Source: DASXVX01 sp036504075 (GTDB lineage Bacteria; Bacillota; Sulfobacillia; Symbiobacteriales; Symbiobacteriaceae). Taken from it: DNA of 64,000 bases. Location of the stretch: contig DASXVX010000055.1 of assembly GCA_036504075.1 (NCBI GenBank), positions 186,001 through 250,000 on the forward strand. The letters run 5' to 3'. Shown here one piece after another: positions 16,467 to 24,291 of this stretch. The translations under genes were made by a program, and so were the position numbers. A model generated the notes under the pieces. The model saw only the letters and a list, made by a program, of their open reading frames with translations. It made no database searches and had not been told where the DNA came from. Within the stretch, counting starts at the first letter, position 1; every line of letters starts with the position of its first letter.

Positions 16467-17504
16467 ATGAGAATGGCTGACGATCTGCAACTGAACGTGC
16501 AACTGCTGCGGCGTCTGGTCCCGAATCTGACGGTTGCGGCCCGGAGTGCCGGTTTGCGCTCCGCCACCGTCTCCGACCTGTGCAACGGCAAGATCCCGCT
16601 CGGGCGGGCCGAGGTACGGACTCTCGTTGCGCTGGCAGACCTGGCCCGATGCACCCTCGACGAACTGGTAATACGGGGCGCCGGTGCCTCAATGATCGAG
16701 ACGGGTATCAAGGTGGTCGACGTCTTTGCACCGCTGGTGCGGGGCGGCACCGTCGGGCTGGTGGCGCGACCTGGCACGGGCCAGATGGTGGTGCTTGCGG
16801 AACTGGTGCGTCGGCTGCGGCAGCGTGGCTTTGGCACGGTGATCTGGCTGCCTTTCGAGGCCAACCGATATCTGCAGGAGGCAGCAGCCGAAGCAGAGGC
16901 AGTGGCAGTGGCCTTATCCCTCGAAGCAGCCGAGCAGGAGATCAGCGCCGTCCGGAAAGACCGGGAGGTGCTGGTGGCAGCCGACCGGGCGACGGTGCTC
17001 TCCGGCGAGCTGGACGAGCTGCGGGAACGGCTGGCCCGGGCGGGCACCGCGGCTGTCACCTTTGCGCTGGTCGATGCGCGCGGGGAGTCGCCGGACGAGG
17101 AGGTTCCCTACGGGCCACTGGAGACGCTTTGGCGGTTTGATGCAGACATGGCGGCGCGGGGCGTTTTCCCGGCGATCGACCCGGTTGGTTCGACGTCGAC
17201 CATGCTGGAGGGGGCGTATGTCGACCAGACGCACCTTGCGGTCCAGCAGCGGGCCCGTAAGCTCTACCGGCGATATCGGGAACTGCACGCACTTGCCCGC
17301 GTACTCGGCGTCGAGCGGCTCCCTGCCGCAGAAGCGCTGACCTACCGGCGGGGCGAGCGGCTGGAGGCGTTTCTGATGCAGCCCCTCTATGTGGCCGAAC
17401 CGTTCACCAACCGGCCAGGGGAATGGGTGGCGTCGGCTGAAGCAATCGAAGGCATCCGGCGAATTCTGGACGGCCCTGCCGATGACCTGAGTCCCAACCG
17501 CTAG
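16467..17504 (+). CDS. XRE-type HTH fused to a degenerate F1-ATPase beta-subunit-like domain
   Basis: ATG at 16467 follows AAGGAG at 7 bases; 345 residues. Residues about 12-70 form a Cro/C1-type HTH (AARSAGLRSATVSDLCNGKI, then LVALADLARCTLDELV). From residue 78 the chain follows the ATP synthase beta subunit: IETGIKVVDVFAPL, FPAIDPVGSTS (234-244), YRRYRELHALARVLG (268-282) and AFLMQPLYVAEPFT (301-314). The P-loop GGAGVGKT has become ARPGTGQM (100-107), losing the Lys. The GER glutamate region and Walker B Asp are also not evident. The N-terminal beta-barrel of AtpD is replaced by the HTH. It heads an operon with two ABC half-transporters 12 bases downstream, so a regulatory role is likely. 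I know of no described function. Confidence 0.85.
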   Translation: MRMADDLQLNVQLLRRLVPNLTVAARSAGLRSATVSDLCNGKIPLGRAEVRTLVALADLARCTLDELVIRGAGASMIETGIKVVDVFAPLVRGGTVGLVARPGTGQMVVLAELVRRLRQRGFGTVIWLPFEANRYLQEAAAEAEAVAVALSLEAAEQEISAVRKDREVLVAADRATVLSGELDELRERLARAGTAAVTFALVDARGESPDEEVPYGPLETLWRFDADMAARGVFPAIDPVGSTSTMLEGAYVDQTHLAVQQRARKLYRRYRELHALARVLGVERLPAAEALTYRRGERLEAFLMQPLYVAEPFTNRPGEWVASAEAIEGIRRILDGPADDLSPNR

Positions 17505-17516
17505 GAGGAGTCGACC

Positions 17517-19202
17517 ATGTCGATCCCACTCACCCAGTACTGGCGTTTGCTGCGCAAATATCTGCGGCCGCTCTGGCCGAAGGTGCTGCTCCTCGGGATC
17601 CTGCTTCTGGGCAGCATCGGGCTGCAGCTATACTCTCCCACGGTGCTCCGGCGATTTATCGACGAGGCGCCGGCCGGGGCGCCCGGCTTCCGCTTGACGG
17701 TACTGGCCGCCCTGTTCCTGGGGCTGGCGGTCGCGAATCAACTGTTGGTCGTGTGGGCCACGTACGTCAGCCAGGATGTGGGCTGGCGGACTACCAACGA
17801 ACTGCGGGCCGAGCTGACCGAGCATGTGCTGGGCCTGGACCTTTCCTTTCATAAGGACCGCACACCGGGCGAGATGATCGAGCGCATCGACGGCGACGTG
17901 ACCGCACTGACCAATTTCTTCTCCGCCTTTGTAGTGCAGGTAGCCACCAACGCGCTCTTGCTGGCGGGTGTGCTCGTGGTTCTCTACACGGTTGACTGGC
18001 GGGCAGGCCTTGCGCTGACCGGCTTCGCGGCGCTCAACCTGGCGGCGCTGCTTCGGACGCGCCACATCGCCATGCCCGGTTGGCAGGCGACCCGGCAGGC
18101 CAGTGCCGAGTACTTCGGATACCTGAGCGAACGGCTGGCGGGGTTGGAGGATATCCGGGCGAACGGCGCCGAGAATGCGGTTCGGCGCGGCTTTGTGCAG
18201 GCGCTGCGCGGGCGGGTGGAGGCCGAGCTGAAGGCAGGCCGCGGCATGGCTGTGATGCTCGTCGTCTCATTCGGGCTGCTGGCGGTGGGCATGGCCACTG
18301 CGTTCGGCATCGGCCTTTCTCTGGTAACGGCGGGCGCCATCTCGGTGGGCACGGCTTACATGATCTTCTTTTATACGGAGCAACTCCGGCGCCCGACCGA
18401 GCAGATTGTGCAGCAGTTGCAGGACCTGGCCCGGGCCGGCGCCGGCATCGACCGAATCCGCGAGTTGCTGGCGCTGCGCAGCACAGTGGCTGATGGGGCA
18501 GGGACCCCCCTCCCCGACGGGCCGCTCGCGGTGGCGGCAGACGGGCTGACCTTCGGTTACGTACCCGGCACAGCGGTGCTGGACAACGTCTCCTTTACCC
18601 TGAAGCCGGGCGAAGTGCTCGGACTGCGGGGACGCACCGGCAGCGGCAAGTCGACCATTGCACGGCTTGTGGCACGGCTGTACGACCCGGCCGAGGGCAG
18701 CATCCGGCTGGGCGGCGTCGACGTGCGCACGGTTCGCCTGGCCGACCTGCGCCGACGTGTGGGCGTGGTGACGCAGGAGGTACAGATCTTCCGGGGGACG
18801 CTGCGCGACAACCTGACCCTGTTCGATGCCGCTATACCCGACAGTCGTATCTGGGCGGCGCTGGACGAACTGGGGCTGCGGGAGTGGGCCGAGTCACTCC
18901 CCATTGGCCTCGATACGGAACTGGCAACGGGCGGCGGCCTCTCTGCGGGCGAAGCACAGGTGCTGGCCTTTGCACGGGTCTTCCTGAAAGATCCGGGCGT
19001 CGTCATTCTGGACGAGGCATCTTCACGGCTCGACCCTGCCACCGAGCAGCGGCTGGAGCGGGCGATCGACCGACTGCTCCAGGGCCGGACGGCGATTGTG
19101 ATCACACATCGGTTAGCGACGCTGCGGCGTGCCGATCTCGTCTTGTCGCTGGCGGACGGCTCCTCTTCGCTCCAGTCCGATCCGGAGGAGGCGCTGGGAT
19201 GA
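17517..19202 (+). CDS. ABC exporter half-transporter (subunit 1 of a heterodimer)
   Basis: ATG at 17517 follows TAGGAGGAG. 561 residues: six transmembrane helices in about 1-315, then a nucleotide-binding domain. Walker A is GRTGSGKST (about 371-379), Walker B ends VVILDEASS with the catalytic Glu, and the ABC signature is LSAGE instead of LSGGQ. The degenerate signature, paired with the partner's degenerate Walker B, matches heterodimeric exporters of the TM287/288 and BmrCD type, which have one active site. The substrate (drug, peptide or lipid) is unknown. The stop overlaps the next start in ATGA, and the HTH/F1-beta gene precedes it. Confidence 0.95.
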   Translation: MSIPLTQYWRLLRKYLRPLWPKVLLLGILLLGSIGLQLYSPTVLRRFIDEAPAGAPGFRLTVLAALFLGLAVANQLLVVWATYVSQDVGWRTTNELRAELTEHVLGLDLSFHKDRTPGEMIERIDGDVTALTNFFSAFVVQVATNALLLAGVLVVLYTVDWRAGLALTGFAALNLAALLRTRHIAMPGWQATRQASAEYFGYLSERLAGLEDIRANGAENAVRRGFVQALRGRVEAELKAGRGMAVMLVVSFGLLAVGMATAFGIGLSLVTAGAISVGTAYMIFFYTEQLRRPTEQIVQQLQDLARAGAGIDRIRELLALRSTVADGAGTPLPDGPLAVAADGLTFGYVPGTAVLDNVSFTLKPGEVLGLRGRTGSGKSTIARLVARLYDPAEGSIRLGGVDVRTVRLADLRRRVGVVTQEVQIFRGTLRDNLTLFDAAIPDSRIWAALDELGLREWAESLPIGLDTELATGGGLSAGEAQVLAFARVFLKDPGVVILDEASSRLDPATEQRLERAIDRLLQGRTAIVITHRLATLRRADLVLSLADGSSSLQSDPEEALG

Positions 19203-20968
19203 AAACATGGCAGATCGTGCTCCGCCTGCTTGCGTACCGGCCGTGGCTGGTTACAGCCTGCTTTGTCAGTTGGCTGCTGATCTCCCTGACGCCGACTGGG
19301 CTCGGCCTTGTGACACGCTCCTTCTTTAATGCCCTGTCCGGCAACGCCCCTGCGACCGCTGGCCTCTGGTGGCTGGTGGCACTTCCGCTGGTCCTGCAGA
19401 GCGGGCGGTTGCTGGTCACCTGGCTCAGCGTGCCGGTCAATGTGCTCCAGCGTTTCACAGTGAGCGCGCTGCTGGCGAACAACATGCTGGAGCAGATCCT
19501 GCGACGGCCCGGGGCCCGCGCCCTGAGCGGCTCAACCGGCGATGTGATCAGCCGTTTCCGGGACGATGCCGACGCGGTCGCGCTCTTCACCTCGATGATC
19601 ATCGTGATCAGCGGCGCCGCCGAGGCCTTGAGCGCAGGGGTAACGCTGGTGCTGATGTTACATATCAACGCGTTTGTCACGGTGGCGGCAGTGGTGCCAC
19701 TGATCGCGGTGGTGGTTGTGGCAAGGGCCGCGGGACAGCGCATCGGCCGCTACCGTGACCGGAGCCGGGCTGCTGCCGCACAGGTAACGGGGATGCTGGG
19801 CGAGATCTTCACCATGGTGCCGGCGCTGAAGCTGGCCGGTGCCGAGGCGAACGTGGCCCGCCACTTCCGCCGGCTCGGCGACCGGCGGCGCGTCGAGGCG
19901 GTACGGGATGGCCTGTTTAGCGAGTTGCTGCGATCCGTCTTCCTGAACACCGGAAACCTGGGCACCGGCCTGGTACTGCTGTTGGCGGCGGGGTCGATGC
20001 GGGCCGGAACGTTTACCGTGGGGGATTTTGCGCTGTTTGCCGCGTACGTGGGGCGGCTCGCGGGGTTTACCGGCATCGTGGGCGACCTGATGGCGCGGTA
20101 CAAGCAGGCCGGCATCTCCCTGGCGCGCATGCAGGGGCTGCTGGAGGACACCCCGCCCGAGACGCTGGCAGCACACAATCCGGTCTACCTGGATGGCCCA
20201 TTGCCGGAGCAGCCACGGCGGGAACTGCAGCCGGAGGAGCGGCTGGACCGGCTGGAGGTGGAGAATCTGACGTATGAGTACCCGGAGTCGGGGCGGGGGG
20301 TGCGAGGCGTCAGCCTCACGCTCAGGCGGGGCAGCCTCACGGTGATTACCGGCCGGGTCGGCTCCGGCAAGAGCACCTTGCTGCGGGCGCTGCTGGGGCT
20401 GCTGCCGGCACAGGGCGGTTCGGTGCGCTGGAACGGCCGGACTGTGGCGGACCCGGGCGCCTACTTTCAGCCGCCGATTAGCAGCTATACGCCGCAGGTG
20501 CCGGTGCTCTTCAGCGCCACGCTGAAGGAGAACATTCTGCTCGGGTTACCTGAAGCACAGGCCGACCTGTCCGGAGCGGTGCACGCCGCCGTGCTGGAGC
20601 AGGACATCGAAGGCCTGGAGAGACAGTTGGAGACACAAGTGGGCGCCCGAGGTGTGAAGCTGTCGGGCGGGCAGGTGCAACGAACTGCTGCCGCCCGCAT
20701 GTTTGTCCGGGAACCGGAGCTGCTGGTCTTCGACGATCTCTCCAGCGCACTGGATGAGGAGACGGAAAGGCAACTGTGGGAGCGGCTGCGGGCACGGGAA
20801 AACTGCACCTGCCTGGCGGTCTCCCACCGTCCGGCGGTGCTGCAGGCGGCGGATCAGATTGTCCTCATGACCGCGGGGCGGGTGGAGGTAATCGGGACCC
20901 CGCAGCAACTGCTGGCGACTTCTGCCGAATTTCGGGCCATCTGGGAGGCGCCTGGCGCCATTCTGTGA
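19199..20968 (+). CDS. ABC exporter half-transporter (subunit 2 of a heterodimer)
   Basis: ATG at 19199 overlaps the stop of subunit 1 (ATGA), so translation is coupled. 589 residues: membrane domain about 1-320, nucleotide-binding domain about 350-589. Walker A is GRVGSGKST (about 385), the signature is a canonical LSGGQVQR, and Walker B reads LLVFDDLSS with Asp in place of the catalytic Glu. With the partner's LSAGE this leaves one consensus and one degenerate ATP site, as in known heterodimeric exporters. It ends the operon; the next gene is convergent. Confidence 0.95.
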   Translation: MKTWQIVLRLLAYRPWLVTACFVSWLLISLTPTGLGLVTRSFFNALSGNAPATAGLWWLVALPLVLQSGRLLVTWLSVPVNVLQRFTVSALLANNMLEQILRRPGARALSGSTGDVISRFRDDADAVALFTSMIIVISGAAEALSAGVTLVLMLHINAFVTVAAVVPLIAVVVVARAAGQRIGRYRDRSRAAAAQVTGMLGEIFTMVPALKLAGAEANVARHFRRLGDRRRVEAVRDGLFSELLRSVFLNTGNLGTGLVLLLAAGSMRAGTFTVGDFALFAAYVGRLAGFTGIVGDLMARYKQAGISLARMQGLLEDTPPETLAAHNPVYLDGPLPEQPRRELQPEERLDRLEVENLTYEYPESGRGVRGVSLTLRRGSLTVITGRVGSGKSTLLRALLGLLPAQGGSVRWNGRTVADPGAYFQPPISSYTPQVPVLFSATLKENILLGLPEAQADLSGAVHAAVLEQDIEGLERQLETQVGARGVKLSGGQVQRTAAARMFVREPELLVFDDLSSALDEETERQLWERLRARENCTCLAVSHRPAVLQAADQIVLMTAGRVEVIGTPQQLLATSAEFRAIWEAPGAIL

Positions 20969-21028
20969 AGTGTGTTCGCCGTCGCTCAGAAGGGGCACGC
21001 CTCTGGCATGAGCGCGTGGCTTTCGTCG

Positions 21029-22264
21029 TCATGCGATCGCTTTCGCAGGCTTCGGCACCCGCCGGCCGAACGAGACCATGCCCGCCGCCGACGCCAGGCC
21101 CAGAATCGCAAACGTGATCCACGGCACCCAGGCCAGCCCAGTAGTGGCTGCCACGTCCGTCAGCCGCCCGCCCAGGTACTGCCCGGCGCTGCCGCCCAGG
21201 GCGACCGCCAGGGCGCTGAACCCGTAGTAGCTGGCAATCGCGTCGCGCGGTGCCATGCCCAGCACCAGTTCGAAATCCACCGGCCGCAGCAGCATGCCGC
21301 CGAACGAGAGCAGCACCACCGCGGCGATCATCCCCGCCATGCCCGGAAACGGAATGATCAGCAGGAACCCCGCCCCGGCGATGGCCGAGCCGATCGCCCA
21401 CTGCGTCAGCCGGTCCAGCCGCCCATGCATGAACTTCTGGAGCCCGTACTGCAGGCCAATCACCATCAGCGAGTTGACCCAGAGCAGCGTGGTGACCGAA
21501 GTCAGGCTGCCCGTCACTTCGGCGGCATGGAGCGAAAGCGAAATCTGAATCTGACCGCTGATCGCCCAGAACCCGGCGCTAATGAAGCAGTACGCCACGA
21601 AGGCCCGGTTCTTCGCCACGGTCAGGATGGAATGCAGCACCTCAGCCGCTGCCCGGGCCGGCTCCGGCGCCGCCCGGCCCGTGGCCAGGTTGGGCAGCCC
21701 CAGGTAGACCAGCAGGGCGATCGGCAGGTAGACCGCCCCCGCCACCAGCGACAGCATCCGGAAGTTGACGGCGATCAGCATCACCCCGATCAGCGGCCCC
21801 AGCGTCGTGCCGGCGCTCTGGGCGGTGTAGAGCAGCGCAAACCGGCCGGACTGGTCCGGCCCCGGATTCAGGGCGGCGTAGGCGGCTCGCTCCGCCGAGC
21901 TGAACAGCGCCCCGCCCATGCCCGAAAGGATCGCCGAAATGATCAGCCCCCGCAGGTCGCCCATGAACGCAAAGCTGGCGAAGCCCACCGCCCGGACCAG
22001 CAGGCCCACCAGCAGCACCCGCTTGTACCCATACAGGTCCGCCAGAGGACCGGCGAGCGTCATCAGCACCTGCTGGACTCCCGTCCGCACGGCCAGCACG
22101 GTGCCGGCCACCGTCGCCGAAAGCCCCAGGCTGGTTTTGATGTGAATGGAGAGGTAGGGGATCAGCATAAAAAAGCCGGTGTTAATCGCCAGGTCCGCCA
22201 GGAGAATCACCGCTTCGCCAGGCTTCAGCCCCGCGAGGCGCTTTGCGATGTTCACAGCACGCAT
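21029..22264 (-). CDS. MFS transporter
   Basis: The start is taken as ATG 22264, three bases after AGGAGAGG; GTG at 22255 has better spacing and is a real alternative. About 411 residues with 12 hydrophobic helices. The loop 2-3 motif of the major facilitator superfamily is visible as GPLADLYGYKRVLLVG (about 70-85), with a related GQYLGGRLTD in the second half. It is probably a proton-coupled efflux carrier of the drug-resistance type, judged from family only. It is convergent with the ABC operon. Confidence 0.85.
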   Translation of the reverse strand: MRAVNIAKRLAGLKPGEAVILLADLAINTGFFMLIPYLSIHIKTSLGLSATVAGTVLAVRTGVQQVLMTLAGPLADLYGYKRVLLVGLLVRAVGFASFAFMGDLRGLIISAILSGMGGALFSSAERAAYAALNPGPDQSGRFALLYTAQSAGTTLGPLIGVMLIAVNFRMLSLVAGAVYLPIALLVYLGLPNLATGRAAPEPARAAAEVLHSILTVAKNRAFVAYCFISAGFWAISGQIQISLSLHAAEVTGSLTSVTTLLWVNSLMVIGLQYGLQKFMHGRLDRLTQWAIGSAIAGAGFLLIIPFPGMAGMIAAVVLLSFGGMLLRPVDFELVLGMAPRDAIASYYGFSALAVALGGSAGQYLGGRLTDVAATTGLAWVPWITFAILGLASAAGMVSFGRRVPKPAKAIA

Positions 22265-22436
22265 CCTCTCCTGAAACGTCAATTCGTTTATGATAAGGAG
22301 TGGTCTTCTCCAACGCCGCAAACCTCTCCTGCACAAAATGGTTGATGCCTAAACCAGGAAGGCGCGCAAAGCGCCGGCCCGGCCAAGCCCGAACCGGCGC
22401 AAGCCCGAACCGGCGCACTTCGCGTTTCCGCGTGCC

Positions 22437-23813
22437 TCAGCCGAAGTTCCGCAACACCACCGCCGCCACGCTGTAGTAAATCAGCATCGAGGTGTTGTCC
22501 GTCAGCGTGGTGATAAACGGCCCCGAGGCCACCGCCGGGTCAATGCCCAGCCGGTAAATCACCACCGGGAACAGTCCGCCCAGTACTTTCGCCACGAACA
22601 GGTTGGCCATCAGCGCCAGGCCTGCGGCCAGGCCGAATATCAGGTTGCCCTGCCAGAGCCAGCCGCCCAGCATCAACGTCGCACCGGCGATTAAACCCAC
22701 CACCAACCCCACCAGCGCTTCCCGCAGCACCACCCGGGGCATATCCTTCGGCTTGATCTCGCCGGTCGCCAGGCCCCGCACCACCACCGCCAGCGACTGC
22801 GTGGCCGCGTTGCCGGTTTCGCCGGCCATCACCACGGTAAAGACCGCCAGCAGCGCCGCGACCGTCGGGGTGACGTAGCCCGAGAACGTCGTTACGATGA
22901 AACTGGAGCCCAGTTCGAGGAAGAGCAGGCCCACCAGCCAGGGCAGCCGGGGCTTGGCCAGCGCCCACACCTGCCGCAGGAAGGGCATACCCAGCGTCTC
23001 CTCGGGCACGGAGGTGGCGCCCATCCGGTAGACGTCTTCCGTCGCCTCTTCCTGAATCACGTCGATGACATCGTCAACGGTGATGATGCCGATCAGCCGG
23101 TTATCCGCCGCCACGACCGGAACTGCGACGAAGTCGTAGTCCGACACGATGTTGGCGACCTCTTCCTGGTCCATGCTTGCCGGCACCGAGACCACCGAGG
23201 AGTTCAGAAACTCCGAGACCCGGTCCTTCGGGGCCGCCATGATCAGTTCCCGCAGGCTGACGACGCCCACCAGCCGTCCCGCACCGTCCACGACATAGAT
23301 GTAAGAGATCGTTTCGGCCTCGGCGCCCACTTTGCGGATGTGCGTCAGCACCTGCTCGGCAGTCATGGACTGCCGCACGGAGATAAAGTCGACCGTCATG
23401 CGGCCGCCGGCTGAATTCTCGGGATACTCCGCCAGGGTTCGGATGGTGGTCACGTCCTGCGGCGGCAGGAGCTTCAACAACTGCTCCGCCTGCCGGGGAT
23501 GGATGGAGCCGATCAGGTCGGCCACCATGTCCGCGGGCATGTGATCCATAATCTGGCGGGCGTCCGCCGGCTCCATGTGGTGCAGCAGGCGATACTGGGC
23601 GTAGTATTCCAGGTGCTCCATCACTTCGGCCGCCTGACCCGGCTCCAGCGTGGCCAGCGCCCGACGGGATTCCTCTTCGGAGAGCTGCTGCAGCGCTTCA
23701 GCCAAGTCAAAGGGCTGGACCTCTTCTAATAGAGCCGCTAACGACGTAGCAGCATCGGGCTGCTGAATCAGTTCTTCGAGCTTGGCGGCAAGCTCTTCCA
23801 AGGTCAGGCGCAT
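22437..23813 (-). CDS. mgtE: magnesium transporter MgtE
   Basis: ATG at 23813 follows a G-rich site (GGGGGGGA) at 6 bases, giving 458 residues, standard for MgtE. Order: N-terminal superhelical domain (about 1-130, with LEYYAQYRLLHHMEPADARQIMDHM), a tandem CBS pair (about 135-260, FISVRQSMTAEQVLTHIRK to IIGIITVDDVIDVIQEEATED), and five transmembrane helices with the AGETGNAATQSLAVVVRGLA pore region. It imports Mg2+, and the cytoplasmic domains close the channel when Mg2+ is high. An M-box leader precedes it, so expression is also Mg2+-controlled. Confidence 0.95.
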   Translation of the reverse strand: MRLTLEELAAKLEELIQQPDAATSLAALLEEVQPFDLAEALQQLSEEESRRALATLEPGQAAEVMEHLEYYAQYRLLHHMEPADARQIMDHMPADMVADLIGSIHPRQAEQLLKLLPPQDVTTIRTLAEYPENSAGGRMTVDFISVRQSMTAEQVLTHIRKVGAEAETISYIYVVDGAGRLVGVVSLRELIMAAPKDRVSEFLNSSVVSVPASMDQEEVANIVSDYDFVAVPVVAADNRLIGIITVDDVIDVIQEEATEDVYRMGATSVPEETLGMPFLRQVWALAKPRLPWLVGLLFLELGSSFIVTTFSGYVTPTVAALLAVFTVVMAGETGNAATQSLAVVVRGLATGEIKPKDMPRVVLREALVGLVVGLIAGATLMLGGWLWQGNLIFGLAAGLALMANLFVAKVLGGLFPVVIYRLGIDPAVASGPFITTLTDNTSMLIYYSVAAVVLRNFG

Positions 23814-23860
23814 GAGGAGTCCCCCCCGTTCTTTGGAAGCTGATGCGGCATCACGCACGC

Positions 23861-24085
23861 AAAAAGGCCCTTTCCCGACAAGGGGAAAGGGCCGCATGGC
23901 AAATGCGACGGCCAATCCCCCTCGGTTCCGGCTTCGGCACTGAGCGATTAGAGTTACCCCAGCGACATTAGACAACGCCTTAATCCGACGGTGCCTGTTG
24001 ACCCATGGGCGTCTTTCGACGTTTGTGGGCAGCCGCATGTACTCGCTCAGGAGCTTCACCGACCGGGGATAATTCACGTCCTGGA
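23861..24085 (-). promoter_or_regulatory. M-box (ykoK) magnesium riboswitch
   Basis: On the minus strand the leader contains GGTGAAGCTCCTGAG (from 24060), GCTGCCCACAAACGTCGAAA, GACGCCCATGGGTCAACAGG and GCCGAAGCC, matching M-box consensus blocks in order. A terminator follows: GGCCCTTTCCC/GGGAAAGGGCC (23866-23893) with a T5 run on the minus strand. Mg2+ binding should favour termination and so repress mgtE. An in-frame ATG at 24077 belongs to this leader, not to the protein. Confidence 0.92.
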
Positions 24086-24291
24086 AAATCCAACGGTTTT
24101 AGTTTACTCCTTCGGCTGCAGCCGCGCAAGTTGCAGCCACTGACTTGCACGCCTCAGAAGCAGCGTATGACTTTGGGCCCAACAAGTAGCATCCCCCGGT
24201 TTCCGGCAAAACCACCTGGCGGATTCGTGCAACCTAAATCATATTCGCCTCGTCCAATACCTGGATACGTTCCGTAAAGGAGGTCCCGGTA

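Noticed and set aside
23814..24077. N-terminal extension of MgtE
   Set aside because: The in-frame ATG at 24077 lies inside the M-box aptamer; the extra residues are the translated riboswitch and terminator.
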